A DNA stretch of 64,000 bases from Acidimicrobiales bacterium (GTDB lineage: Bacteria; Actinomycetota; Acidimicrobiia; Acidimicrobiales; Acidimicrobilacustridaceae). Positions 33,027 to 41,784 of the stretch are shown in pieces. The first letter of the stretch is position 1. Each line of letters starts with the position of its first letter. Made by a program: the position numbers and the translations under genes. A model generated the notes under the pieces. It saw only the letters and a list, made by a program, of their open reading frames with translations, made no database searches and was not told the DNA's origin. The stretch is from positions 208,019 to 272,018 of the forward strand of contig JALOLR010000003.1 of assembly GCA_025455885.1 (NCBI GenBank), given 5' to 3'.

Positions 33027-33689
33027 TCAGCGGGCCCGGGCGGCGAGCGCCGGACGGTCGAGGACCTCGACGCAGCCCCTCGACAGCCGGATGAGGCCCC
33101 TCGCCTCGGCGGCGCGCAGGGCGCGGTTGGCGGTGGGCCGCGTGGTGCCGGCCATCGCCGCGATGTCGTCCTGGCGGACCCGGATCTCGATGACGTGCCC
33201 CTGGACGCGGCCGAGGATGTCGCACAGCTCGTCGACGCGGCGCAGCACCCGCACCTCGACGGGGACGTAGAGCGACTCGAGGACGTAGCCCATCAGGCGA
33301 CGCATCTGCATGGCCAGCACGTGCGACATGAAGCGCTCCACGCGGGGGTCGCTGCGGCGGAGCTCCTCGAACTGGCTCCAGGCCAGGGAGCGGCTCTCCA
33401 CGGGGGTGAGGGCGATGGCCGATCCGATGCGGTGGTGATCGGGCATGAGCATGCCGCCCAGCCCGAACACGTCACCGGGCTGCTGCACGTTGAGGATCAC
33501 CTGGTCGCCGAGCGGGGAGGCGACCTGGAAGCTCACGAAGCCCTTCTCGATGACGTGGACGGCGTCGCCGGGGTCGCCCTGGTGGAAGATCACCTCGCCG
33601 CGGGCGAACCGCCGCCGCCGCATGATCTTCAACAGGGCCGTGCGCTCCTCGTCGCCGACCACCTCGAACAGCGAGCCCGCGTCGCTCAT
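33027..33689 (-). CDS. Crp/Fnr-family transcriptional regulator
   Basis: 220 residues. An N-terminal cyclic-nucleotide-binding-type domain (ARGEVIFHQGDPGDAVHVIEKGFVSFQVA, then GDVFGLGGML) and a long dimerisation helix are followed by a C-terminal winged HTH (RQDDIAAMAGTTRPTANRALRAAEARGLI). In the recognition helix the Crp pattern RETxxR is RPTANR: both Arg are kept but the key Glu is replaced by Pro, so DNA specificity probably differs from Crp. The ligand is unknown. ATG 33689 is nine bases after a TAGGTT hexamer. The only Crp-type gene in the window. Confidence 0.87.
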   Translation of the reverse strand: MSDAGSLFEVVGDEERTALLKIMRRRRFARGEVIFHQGDPGDAVHVIEKGFVSFQVASPLGDQVILNVQQPGDVFGLGGMLMPDHHRIGSAIALTPVESRSLAWSQFEELRRSDPRVERFMSHVLAMQMRRLMGYVLESLYVPVEVRVLRRVDELCDILGRVQGHVIEIRVRQDDIAAMAGTTRPTANRALRAAEARGLIRLSRGCVEVLDRPALAARAR

Positions 33690-33698
33690 GAGCCGCGC

Positions 33699-33704
33699 AA
33701 CCTA
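33699..33704 (-). promoter_or_regulatory. -10 hexamer TAGGTT, leaderless promoter candidate
   Basis: TAGGTT on the minus strand ends nine bases before the ATG of the Crp-family gene (33689). Confidence 0.35.
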
Positions 33705-33924
33705 GCGGCCCGGCCCTGCCGGCGTGGCGTCGATGCCGACCGGCACGTCCGGCGCGTGTCGGCGGGCACAGATGCCGGCGCCCTTCGCCACGAGGCTGGA
33801 GGACGTTCCCGGAGCGCCCCCGGACCGGGACCCGACCTGGCGGGAACCAGGGATCGACGGCCCCGGTGGCGGACCGGGGCCGTCGACGCGCCCCGGTCCG
33901 CGTCGTTGTGACGGGCGCCGCAGC

Positions 33925-33941
33925 TCTGACGTATCGTCAGA
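33925..33941. promoter_or_regulatory. TCTGAC-N5-GTCAGA operator overlapping the ALDH promoter
   Basis: TCTGACGTATCGTCAGA differs from the perfect palindrome at 32015 by one base. It contains the hexamer TATCGT (33932-33937), seven bases before ATG 33945, so a bound repressor would cover the -10 of a leaderless promoter. Confidence 0.75.
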
Positions 33942-33944
33942 TCC

Positions 33945-35414
33945 ATGGCAACGACGACGACCGACGCGTACCGACAGCTCATCGGAGGGGAGTGGTCCCC
34001 CGGCGGCAACGGCACCTACGAGATCGTCAACCCGGCCACTGAAGGCGTCGTGGCCGAGGCGCCCGAGGCGTCCGCGGACGACGTCCGAGCGGCCGCCGCC
34101 GCCGCCGCCGAGGCGTTCCCGGCGTGGAGCCGCACCGCCCCCGAGGAGCGCGCTGCGCTGCTGCGGGCCGCGGGCGCCCGTCTGGCCGAGCGCACCCCGG
34201 AGCTGATCCCGCTGGTCATCGCCGAGGCCGGCGCCACGTCCTCGGTGGGGTCGCTCATGCAGATCCCCGTGGCCATCAGCCGCTTCGAGCGCTACGCCCG
34301 TGGCGCCATGACCGATCTGACCAAGGGCGTGCCGCCCCAGCCCATCGCCTCCACGCCCCTCGCCCCCGGAGCGCTCATGGGCGGTGTCGTCAACCGGGTG
34401 CCTGTCGGCGTCGTGGCCTGCATCTCGCCTTACAACTTCCCCACCACAAACATGGTCGGCAAGATCGCGCCGGCCCTCGCCGTCGGGTGCACGGTCGTCA
34501 TGAAGCCGGCGCCGCAAGACCCGCTCTGCGTCATCGAGCTCGCCAAGATCCTCGACGAGGTCGGCTTCCCGCCCGGCGTGGTCAACATCGTCACCGGCTC
34601 GGCACCCGACGTGGGCGCGGTGCTCGTCGACGACGACAACGTCGACATGGTGAGCTTCACCGGCTCCACGCCCATCGGCATCAAGATCATGGAGGCGGGC
34701 GCCCGCACCATGAAGCGCCAGCTCCAGGAGCTCGGCGGCAAGGGGGCCTGCATCGTCACCGAGGACGCGGACCTCGACAAGGCCGTCACCGGCATCGCCT
34801 CGGTGTGGGCGTTCCACTCCGGTCAGATCTGCACCGCCCCCACTCGGGTGATCGTGCACCGCAGCCGCTACGACGAGCTGGTGAGCCGCCTGGCGGAGGC
34901 GGCCAAGGCCCTCAAGGTCGGCGACCCCCTCGACGCCGACACCGTGGTCGGTCCGGTCATCTCCGCCGTGCAGCGTGACCGCATCCTCGCCCACATCGAG
35001 AACGGCATCAGCGAGGGCGCCGAGCTGGTGGTCGACGGGCGCGACCCGGGCATGGACACCGGGTACTACGTCGCGCCGACGCTGCTCGCCGGCTGCAACA
35101 ACGGCATGAGCCCCGTGCGCGAGGAGATCTTCGGCCCCGTCGTGGTGGTCGTCCCCTTCGACGACGAGGACGAGGCCGTCCGCATCGCCAACGACAGCGA
35201 CTTCGGCCTGCTCTCCTACGTGTTCTGCGAGGACGGCCCCCGGGCCTACGAGCTGGCCAAGCAGATCCGCTCGGGCACCGTCGGCATCAACACCGTGCAG
35301 CGCCACCACGAGGTGCCCTTCGGCGGCTTCAAGCTGTCGGGCGTCGGCCGCGACGGGGGCGACTACGGCCTCGAGGCCTACACCGAGCTCCAGTCGGTCA
35401 TCTGGCCGGCCTGA
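33945..35414 (+). CDS. aldehyde dehydrogenase family protein
   Basis: 489 residues, standard NAD(P)-dependent ALDH. The Rossmann region includes ISPYNFPTTNMVGKIAPALA and VMKPAPQDPL. Catalytic Glu262 is in LQELGGKGA and the nucleophile Cys296 in SGQICTAPTR, with FGPVVVV and VPFGGFKLSG near the end. It would oxidise an aldehyde to the acid, plausibly after the alcohol dehydrogenase encoded next. First gene of a plus-strand series (ALDH, ADH, SDR, cyclase, P450) headed by the palindromic operator three bases before its ATG. Confidence 0.92.
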   Translation: MATTTTDAYRQLIGGEWSPGGNGTYEIVNPATEGVVAEAPEASADDVRAAAAAAAEAFPAWSRTAPEERAALLRAAGARLAERTPELIPLVIAEAGATSSVGSLMQIPVAISRFERYARGAMTDLTKGVPPQPIASTPLAPGALMGGVVNRVPVGVVACISPYNFPTTNMVGKIAPALAVGCTVVMKPAPQDPLCVIELAKILDEVGFPPGVVNIVTGSAPDVGAVLVDDDNVDMVSFTGSTPIGIKIMEAGARTMKRQLQELGGKGACIVTEDADLDKAVTGIASVWAFHSGQICTAPTRVIVHRSRYDELVSRLAEAAKALKVGDPLDADTVVGPVISAVQRDRILAHIENGISEGAELVVDGRDPGMDTGYYVAPTLLAGCNNGMSPVREEIFGPVVVVVPFDDEDEAVRIANDSDFGLLSYVFCEDGPRAYELAKQIRSGTVGINTVQRHHEVPFGGFKLSGVGRDGGDYGLEAYTELQSVIWPA

Positions 35415-35484
35415 CGACCACGACGCACTCCACCACGAACCAACGCCGGGCGCACGAGCGCCGGGCCCACCCCCGGGGGGATCC

Positions 35485-36594
35485 ATGAAGGGCATCGTCT
35501 ACACCGGTGACAAGGGCGCAGAGGTCCTCGACGGCCTCGAGGTGCGCGACGCGGGCCCGGGCGAGGTGATCGTCAAGATCATGGCCGCAGGGGTGTGCCA
35601 CTCCGACATCACCGCCGCCTCGGGGGCCTTCGGTTGGCCGGCGCCGGCGGTGCTCGGCCACGAGGGCGCCGGCATCGTCGAGCAGGTGGGCACCGGGGTC
35701 ACCAACGTCGAGGTCGGCGACCACGTCATCATCTCCACGCTCGCCGCCTGCGGGATGTGCAAGGCGTGCGGCGCCGGCAAGCCCACCCGCTGTCGTCAGA
35801 CGCTCGGCAACATGGCCCAGCCCTTCACCCTCAACGGTGAGGCGTGCTGGAACTTCGCCGCCGCCTCGGTGTTCACCGAGCGGACCGTGATCCGGGCCAT
35901 CCAGGCCGTCAAGATCCCCAAGGACGTGCCCTTCGAGTCGGCCTGCCTCGTCGGCTGCGGGGTCATGACCGGCGCCGGCGCCGTCATGTACCGCACCAAC
36001 GTCGAGGTCGGCCAGACCGCCGTCGTGTACGGCTGCGGCGGGGTGGGCCTCAACGCCATCCAGGCCCTGCGGGTTCGCCGCGCCAGCCGCATCATCGCCA
36101 TCGACGTCGATCCGCAGAAGGAGGACCTGGCCCGCCAGTTCGGCGCCACCGACTTCCTCGACGGCCGGGCCGGCGACATCGTCGACCAGGTGCGCACGCT
36201 GGTCCCCTACGAGGACGGGGTGCTGTCGGGCCCCTTCGGTGCCGGTGGGGTCGACTGGGTGTACGACGTGGTGGCCCGACCCGAGGTCACGCTCAACGCC
36301 CTGAACATGCTCGACTGGGGGGGCAACGTCGTCATCATCGGCACGCCCGGCGGTGACGCCAGGTTCGAGCTGCCGTACCAGCCGTTCACGCAGAACGAGC
36401 GCGGTGTCATCGGCGTGCGGGCCGGGTCCTACAGCCCTCACGTGCACATGCCGCAGATCGTCGAGCTGTACCGGCGGGGCGAGTTCATGCTCGACGAGCT
36501 CGTCACCAACACCTACCCCCTCGAGGGCTTCCACGACGCCGTGCACGACATGGAGAGCGGCGGCGTGGCCCGCGGCGTGCTCACCTTCTCCTGA
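35485..36594 (+). CDS. zinc-dependent alcohol dehydrogenase
   Basis: 369 residues, medium-chain dehydrogenase/reductase of the class III/NDMA-dependent-like group. Catalytic zinc ligands: Cys in GVCHSD, His in LGHEGAG and Cys in VGCGVMTG. The structural zinc loop is C-x2-C-x2-C-x7-C (CGMCKACGAGKPTRC). The coenzyme loop is YGCGGVGLNAIQALR with the acidic IDVD after it. Likely oxidises a primary alcohol to the aldehyde used by the ALDH. ATG 35485 follows a GGGGGG stretch 4-9 bases upstream. Confidence 0.9.
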   Translation: MKGIVYTGDKGAEVLDGLEVRDAGPGEVIVKIMAAGVCHSDITAASGAFGWPAPAVLGHEGAGIVEQVGTGVTNVEVGDHVIISTLAACGMCKACGAGKPTRCRQTLGNMAQPFTLNGEACWNFAAASVFTERTVIRAIQAVKIPKDVPFESACLVGCGVMTGAGAVMYRTNVEVGQTAVVYGCGGVGLNAIQALRVRRASRIIAIDVDPQKEDLARQFGATDFLDGRAGDIVDQVRTLVPYEDGVLSGPFGAGGVDWVYDVVARPEVTLNALNMLDWGGNVVIIGTPGGDARFELPYQPFTQNERGVIGVRAGSYSPHVHMPQIVELYRRGEFMLDELVTNTYPLEGFHDAVHDMESGGVARGVLTFS

Positions 36595-36672
36595 CCGCCT
36601 CCTGACCGCCGGTTCTCCCCACCCACCCGCCGGGCGCCCCCCACCGACTCCGCCGCATCCGAGAGGACGACG

Positions 36673-37428
36673 ATGGACACCCGCTTCACCGACCAGTTCG
36701 CCGTCGTCACGGGCGCGGCGTCCGGCATCGGACGGGCCACCGCCCGGCGCCTCGCCGCCGAGGGGGCCACGGTGGCCTGCCTCGACGTGGTGGCCGATGC
36801 GGTCGCCGAGACCGCGGCGCTCATCGCCGACGACGGGGGGACCGCCGTCAGCGCCACCTGTGACGTGAGCTCGTGGACGGCGGTCGAGTCCTCGGTGGCC
36901 GGTGTGCTCGCCGAGTTCGGTCGCATCGACGTGCTGTGCAACGTCGCCGGCATCGGGGGCTTCCAGGAGACCCATCTCGCCGACCCGGAGCACTTCGCCC
37001 GGATGGTCGCCATCAACCTCACCGGCACCTTCCACATGTGCCGGGCGGTCCTTCCCGACATGGTCGGCCGAGGCGAGGGGTCGATCGTCAACACCGCCTC
37101 GACCGCCGGCATCATGGGCCAGCCGTGGAGCGCCGCGTACTGCGCCTCCAAGGGCGGCGTCATCATGCTCACCAAGGCCCTCGCCACCGAGTACGACCTG
37201 CCGCTGCGCATCAACGCCGTCGCCCCGGGCGGGGTGGAGACGCCGTTGTACGGGCAGTTCCTGCCGCCCGAGGGCGTCGACTGGAAGCGCATGAAGAAGA
37301 TGAGCCGGGACAACATCCCCCCGGCCAAGCCCGAGCAGCTGGCTGCCACCTTCGCCTTCGTCGCCAGCCCCGAAGCCTCCAACATGACCGGCGCCGTCGT
37401 GGTCTGCGACAGCGGCATCTCGATCTAG
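36673..37428 (+). CDS. short-chain dehydrogenase/reductase
   Basis: 251 residues, classical SDR: TGAASGIG near the start, CNVAGIGG in place of NNAG, a Ser/Thr motif NTASTAG and the catalytic YCASK. The C-terminal part (NMTGAVVVCDSGISI) ends without the usual DGG. Similar to SDRs of steroid-degrading actinobacteria, though no specific orthologue is assigned. ATG 36673 has a GAGAGG nine bases upstream. Lies between the ADH and cyclase genes with 78- and 38-base gaps. Confidence 0.88.
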   Translation: MDTRFTDQFAVVTGAASGIGRATARRLAAEGATVACLDVVADAVAETAALIADDGGTAVSATCDVSSWTAVESSVAGVLAEFGRIDVLCNVAGIGGFQETHLADPEHFARMVAINLTGTFHMCRAVLPDMVGRGEGSIVNTASTAGIMGQPWSAAYCASKGGVIMLTKALATEYDLPLRINAVAPGGVETPLYGQFLPPEGVDWKRMKKMSRDNIPPAKPEQLAATFAFVASPEASNMTGAVVVCDSGISI

Positions 37429-37466
37429 TCCGTCACCGACCAACGCTCACCCCCGGGGGAACCGAC

Positions 37467-38390
37467 ATGCCGCTCAACGACCACTTCCGTGAGCTCTCCG
37501 CCAAGGTCCGCAACTGGGGCCGGTGGGGCGACGACGACCGCCTCGGCACGCTCAACTTCATCGACGCCGAGGCCCGTCGCAACGCCGCGGCCTCGGTGCG
37601 CAGCGGCAAGTCGTTCTCGCTCGCCATCCCGCTCGACTTCGACGGACCCCAGCTCGGGTTCATCGGCCGACGCCAGAACCCCCAGCACACGATGCTCGAG
37701 ATCAACAGCCCCGGCGTGCTCGACCCGGTGTTCCGGTCGAGCGACGACATGATCGTCCTGTGCCTCCAGGCGGGCACCCACTGGGACGGCCTCAGCCACG
37801 TGAGCTACGAGGGCCACCTCTACAACGGCGTCCCCGCCGACTCGATCACCGTCGACGGGGCCACCGTGCTCGGCATCGAGCGGGTCGGCACGCTCACCGG
37901 GCGCGGCGTGCTGCTCGACATCGCCCGCCTGAAGGGCGTCGACAAGCTCGAGGGCGGCTACGCCGTGACCGGCGACGACCTCGACGCCGCCGCGGAGATG
38001 GCCAAGGTGGAGATCGCCTCCGGCGACATCGTGCTGCTGCGCACCGGGGCCATGCAGATGCTCAAGGCCGGCGACAAGATGAGCTACACGATGACCGCCG
38101 CGGGCCCGTCGCTGCAGAGCGCCGAGTGGTTCCACCGCAACGAGATCGCTGCGGTGGCCGTGGACAACGGGACCTTCGAGGTGTTCCCGAGCGAGTACGA
38201 GGACATGCCCCTGCCGGTGCACCTCATCCACCTCGTCGACATGGGCCTCACCCAGGGCCAGCACTTCGACCTCGAGGCGCTCGCCGCCGACTGCGCCGAC
38301 GACGGCCAGTACAGCTTCTTCCTCTCTGCCCCGCCCCAGCCCATCACCAACGCCACGGGCTCCCCGGTCAACCCCGTCGCCGTCAAGTAG
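37467..38390 (+). CDS. cyclase-family hydrolase (kynurenine formamidase-like fold)
   Basis: 307 residues. The metal-binding motif of the cyclase family is GTHWDGLSHV. The N-terminus (WGRWGDDDRLGTLNFI) and the region GIERVGTLTGRGVLLDIARLKGV fit the PF04199 group that includes bacterial kynurenine formamidase and isatin hydrolase. Related proteins hydrolyse cyclic amides or lactones; the substrate in this steroid-linked operon is unknown. ATG 37467 has a GGGGGA eight bases upstream. Long in-frame extensions lie inside the SDR gene and are rejected. Confidence 0.87.
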   Translation: MPLNDHFRELSAKVRNWGRWGDDDRLGTLNFIDAEARRNAAASVRSGKSFSLAIPLDFDGPQLGFIGRRQNPQHTMLEINSPGVLDPVFRSSDDMIVLCLQAGTHWDGLSHVSYEGHLYNGVPADSITVDGATVLGIERVGTLTGRGVLLDIARLKGVDKLEGGYAVTGDDLDAAAEMAKVEIASGDIVLLRTGAMQMLKAGDKMSYTMTAAGPSLQSAEWFHRNEIAAVAVDNGTFEVFPSEYEDMPLPVHLIHLVDMGLTQGQHFDLEALAADCADDGQYSFFLSAPPQPITNATGSPVNPVAVK

Positions 38391-38398
38391 CCCCTGGC

Positions 38399-38450
38399 GT
38401 GCCGGCGGTGCTGGTCGTTCGGCCGTGCCGGCGGTGCCGGTCGTTCGGCC
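38399..38450. repeat. tandem 26-base repeat, two copies
   Basis: Copies 38399-38424 and 38425-38450 (each beginning GTGCCGGCGGTG and ending TTCGGCC) differ at one base, and a third partial copy starts at 38451. They lie in the 174-base gap between the cyclase and P450 genes. Confidence 0.8.
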
Positions 38451-38516
38451 GTGCCGGACCCGGCAGGGTCCTTCGACCCTGGCTCGCCCCCCAGTGCTTC
38501 TCTAGGTTCATGAGTC

Positions 38517-38537
38517 TGTGACTACAGGACCGTCACA
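38517..38537. promoter_or_regulatory. inverted repeat upstream of the P450 gene
   Basis: TGTGAC (38517-38522) and GTCACA (38532-38537) form a six-base inverted repeat with a nine-base spacer. It lies just downstream of a TAGGTT hexamer (38503-38508) and 27 bases before the P450 ATG. The spacing does not match Crp sites. Confidence 0.4.
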
Positions 38538-38564
38538 CGACCACGGCTGAACGCGAGGGGACCC

Positions 38565-39821
38565 ATGACCGTCATCGACCCGGCCCACATCGACGTGCTC
38601 GACCCGGAGCTCTACCAGGGCGACCCGTACCCGGTGTACGCATGGCTCCGCGAGAACGACCCGGTCCACTGGGATCCGAAGAACGAGCTCTGGGTCATCT
38701 CCCGGTTCGCCGACGTGATGCAGGTCTCCCTGCACAACGAGATCTTCTGCTCCGGGCAGGGCGTGCGCCCCAAGCAGGACTACGACCTGTCGCTGATCGG
38801 GCTCGACGAGCCCCGTCACCTCCAGCAGCGCCGGCTCATCAACCGCGGCTTCACGCCGCGGGCCATCCGGGCTCTCGAGCCCCACCTCCGCGAGATCGTC
38901 ACCGAGACCCTCGACGCCGTCGCCCACCGGGGCGAGTGCGACTTCGTCGCCGACATCGCGGTGCCGGTGCCCATCGTCATCATCGCCGAGCTCATGGGCC
39001 TGCCCGTCGAGGACCGCCACCGCCTGTGGAAGTGGTCCGACGCGATGATGCTGGCCTCCGCCGTCGACGACCCGGCGGATCCGGCCATGGCCGCCGGGGC
39101 CCAGGCGTTCGTCGAGTACACGACCTACCTCACCGGCATGCTCGAGACCCGGCGGGCGCTCCTGGCCGAGCACCAGCGGGCCGTCGAGGCCGGCGCCGAA
39201 GCGGCGCCGCTGCCCGACGACCTGGTCATGAAGTTGGTGACGGCGTCCGCCGAGGGCGTGCTCGCCGAGGACCAGGACATCCACCACGACGAGCTCCTCG
39301 GCTTCCTCGTGCTGTTGGTCGTGGCCGGCAACGAGACCACCCGCAACGCCATGAGCGGGGCCATGAAGGTGCTCTCGGACCACCCCGACCAGTGGCGTCG
39401 CCTCGTCGAGGACCCGTCGCTGTTCGACACCGCGGTCGACGAGATGATCCGGTGGGTGTCGCCGGTCATGAACTTCACTCGGACCGCCACCCGGGACACC
39501 GACATGCTCGGCCCCCTGATCCGAGAGGGCGAGAAGGTCCTCATGTTGTACCAGTCGGCCAACCGGGACCCCGAGCACTTCGACCGTCCCGACGAGTTCC
39601 TCGTCGACCGCTCGCCCAACGACCACCTCGCCTTCGGGATCGGCAACCACTTCTGCCTGGGCATCCACCTCGCCCGGCTCGAGGTGCGCACCGTCTTCGA
39701 GGAGATCGCTCGCCGGTTCCCCGACATGCGGGTGCGCGAGGGCGCCGAGCCGGTGTACTCGCGGGCCAACTTCGTGCGGGGTGTCGAGTCGCTTCCCGTG
39801 GTGTTCACGCCCGAGAGCTGA
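38565..39821 (+). CDS. cyp142: cytochrome P450, CYP142-like
   Basis: 418 residues. The I-helix oxygen-activation motif is AGNETTRN and the heme-binding loop FGIGNHFCLGIH with Cys364 as axial ligand; ExxR falls in DEMIRW. The ending YSRANFVRGVESLPVVFTPE resembles the CYP142 C-terminus, and the N-terminal half (GVRPKQ, ECDFVADIAVPVPIVIIAELMGL) fits too. CYP142/CYP125 oxidise the terminal (C26/27) side-chain carbon of cholesterol through alcohol and aldehyde to the acid. Its closeness to ADH and ALDH fits that. ATG 38565. Confidence 0.87.
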   Translation: MTVIDPAHIDVLDPELYQGDPYPVYAWLRENDPVHWDPKNELWVISRFADVMQVSLHNEIFCSGQGVRPKQDYDLSLIGLDEPRHLQQRRLINRGFTPRAIRALEPHLREIVTETLDAVAHRGECDFVADIAVPVPIVIIAELMGLPVEDRHRLWKWSDAMMLASAVDDPADPAMAAGAQAFVEYTTYLTGMLETRRALLAEHQRAVEAGAEAAPLPDDLVMKLVTASAEGVLAEDQDIHHDELLGFLVLLVVAGNETTRNAMSGAMKVLSDHPDQWRRLVEDPSLFDTAVDEMIRWVSPVMNFTRTATRDTDMLGPLIREGEKVLMLYQSANRDPEHFDRPDEFLVDRSPNDHLAFGIGNHFCLGIHLARLEVRTVFEEIARRFPDMRVREGAEPVYSRANFVRGVESLPVVFTPES

Positions 39822-39879
39822 GCCGTCGCGAGGTCGTTCGACCCTGGTGTCCCCACCGCCGATCGCCGATGGTGGTCGC

Positions 39880-40062
39880 ATGGCCGGTAACGGTGGTGCG
39901 GCAGCGGGCGGCGGGGCGATCTACGGGTTGGGCGTCTTCGGGGCCTGGGTGTACTTCTGGCAGCAGGCCGACTCGTTCTGGGCGTTCGTGCTCGTGTTCT
40001 TCCAGGGTCTGCTCTGGCCGGCATGGATGGTCTACGAGGGATTCGCCGCGCTGGGTGCCTGA
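39880..40062 (+). CDS. small membrane protein (60 residues)
   Basis: Sixty residues: a Gly/Ala-rich start (GNGGAAAGGGAIYGLGVFGAWVYFWQQ), then a second hydrophobic stretch (FWAFVLVFFQGLLWPAWMVYEGF). Two likely transmembrane helices rich in Trp and Phe. No family name known to me. ATG 39880; longer frames upstream are low-complexity. It lies alone between the P450 and sulfatase genes. Confidence 0.65.
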   Translation: MAGNGGAAAGGGAIYGLGVFGAWVYFWQQADSFWAFVLVFFQGLLWPAWMVYEGFAALGA

Positions 40063-40188
40063 CCCCCCCGGCGGCTTGGGCGTCGTCCGGGGCGAGGTGG
40101 CGTGTCGCCGCTCGGGCTCTGACCGTCGTGGGAGGATGACGGCCCGAGAACACCGATCCGGTGGACGACCTGCGCCAGGAGGCACGAC

Positions 40189-41688
40189 GTGAGCGACCAG
40201 CCCAACATCCTCGTCATCTGGGGCGACGACATCGGGATCTCGAACCTCTCGTGCTACAGCGACGGGCTGATGGGCTACCGCACGCCCAACATCGACCGGA
40301 TCGCAGCCGAGGGGGTGCGCTTCACCGACTACTACGGCGAGCAGAGCTGCACCGCCGGTCGCGCCGCGTTCATCACCGGGCAGAACCCGTACCGGACGGG
40401 ACTCACCAAGGTGGGCATGCCCGGCGCCGACATCGGCCTGCGTCCCGAGGACCCGACGATCGCCACCGCCCTCAAGGCCCAGGGCTACGCCACCGGGCAG
40501 TTCGGCAAGAACCACCTGGGCGACCGTGACGAGTTCCTCCCGACGATGCACGGGTTCGACGAGTTCTTCGGGAACCTCTACCACCTCAACGCCGAGGAGG
40601 AGCCGGAGCTCGACGACTACCCGGACGCGGAGGACTTCCCGAACTTCCGGGAGCGTTACGGGCCGCGGGGGGTCATCCGCTCGTGGGCCAACGGCGACGG
40701 GACACAGCGCATCGAGGACACCGGGCCCCTCACCCGCAAGCGCATGGAGACCTGCGACGACGAGTTCCGTGACGCGGCCGTCGACTTCATGGAGCGCCAG
40801 CAGGCGGCCGAGACGCCGTGGTTCGTCTGGTTCAACTCGACCCACATGCACTTCCGCACCCACGTGAAGCCGGGGAGCAAGGGCCGGGCCGGACGCTGGC
40901 AGTCCGAGTACCACGACACGATGCTCGACCACGACGACATCGTGGGCGACCTGCTCGACGCCCTCGATCGCCTCGGCGTCGCCGAGAACACGATCGTCCT
41001 CTACTCGACCGACAACGGCCCGCACCTCAACACCTGGCCCGACTCGGGCATGACCCCGTTCCGCAACGAGAAGAACTCGAACTGGGAGGGGGCGTACCGG
41101 GTGCCGGCGGTGGTGCGGTGGCCGGCCCGCATCCCGGCGGGACGGGTGCTGAACGGCATCTTCAGCCACAACGACTGGTTCGTCACCCTGCTCTCCGCGG
41201 TGGGTGCGACCGACATCGCCGACCGACTCAAGGCCGGCGCCGAGTTGAACGGCACCACCTACCGGGTGCACCTCGACGGTCACGACCAGGTCCCCTACCT
41301 CACGGGAGAGGTCGACGAGAGCCCTCGGAAGCACTTCTTCTACGTCTCCGACGACGGTGACCTCACCGCGTTGCGCTTCGACAACTGGAAGCTCGTGTTC
41401 CTGGAGCAACGGGCCACCGGCACGCTCGCGGTGTGGGCCGAGCCCTACACCGTGCTGCGTGTCCCGAAGATCTTCAACCTCCGCACCGACCCGTTCGAAC
41501 GGGCCGACATCACGTCGAACACCTACTACGACTGGATGCTCGACCGGGCCTGGATCCTCATGCCGGCCCAGGCGTTCGTGGGGGAGATGCTGCTCACGCT
41601 GCTCGAGTTCCCGCCTCGCCAGGCGCCGGCCAGCTTCAGCCTCGAGAAGGTCAGGGCCAAGCTCGAGGCGGGGATCCCCAGCGCGTAG
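40189..41688 (+). CDS. arylsulfatase-type sulfatase
   Basis: 499 residues. The N-terminal metal motif is VIWGDDIG, followed by YRTPNIDRIAAEGVRFTDYYGE. The formylglycine site is SCTAGRAAFITGQ with Cys54 in CTAGR, matching the C-x-x-x-R sulfatase requirement. GKNHLGD and ALYSTDNGPH-like motifs (LYSTDNGP) supply the remaining active-site residues. It hydrolyses sulfate esters after Cys is converted to formylglycine; no maturation enzyme is seen in the window. No signal peptide. GTG 40189 has AGGAGG six bases upstream. Confidence 0.88.
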   Translation: MSDQPNILVIWGDDIGISNLSCYSDGLMGYRTPNIDRIAAEGVRFTDYYGEQSCTAGRAAFITGQNPYRTGLTKVGMPGADIGLRPEDPTIATALKAQGYATGQFGKNHLGDRDEFLPTMHGFDEFFGNLYHLNAEEEPELDDYPDAEDFPNFRERYGPRGVIRSWANGDGTQRIEDTGPLTRKRMETCDDEFRDAAVDFMERQQAAETPWFVWFNSTHMHFRTHVKPGSKGRAGRWQSEYHDTMLDHDDIVGDLLDALDRLGVAENTIVLYSTDNGPHLNTWPDSGMTPFRNEKNSNWEGAYRVPAVVRWPARIPAGRVLNGIFSHNDWFVTLLSAVGATDIADRLKAGAELNGTTYRVHLDGHDQVPYLTGEVDESPRKHFFYVSDDGDLTALRFDNWKLVFLEQRATGTLAVWAEPYTVLRVPKIFNLRTDPFERADITSNTYYDWMLDRAWILMPAQAFVGEMLLTLLEFPPRQAPASFSLEKVRAKLEAGIPSA

Positions 41689-41745
41689 CAGCCGTCGCCC
41701 CCGGTCGCCGCACCGCCCAAACGCCCGCGCGGGCGTGAGCGGCTA

Positions 41746-41762
41746 GGTTGACCAGGTCAACC
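41746..41762. promoter_or_regulatory. perfect 17-base palindrome upstream of the amidohydrolase gene
   Basis: GGTTGACCAGGTCAACC has perfect 8-base arms around one central base. It overlaps a TAGGTT hexamer (41744-41749) and lies 22 bases before ATG 41785. Same 8-1-8 geometry as the TCTGAC palindromes but a different sequence, so probably a different TetR-like regulator. Confidence 0.7.
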
Positions 41763-41784
41763 ACGCTCCAGGGGGAAGTGCACC

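Noticed and set aside
40118..40134. Fifth TCTGAC operator before the sulfatase gene
   Set aside because: Only one half-site (TCTGAC) is present; the other arm does not pair.
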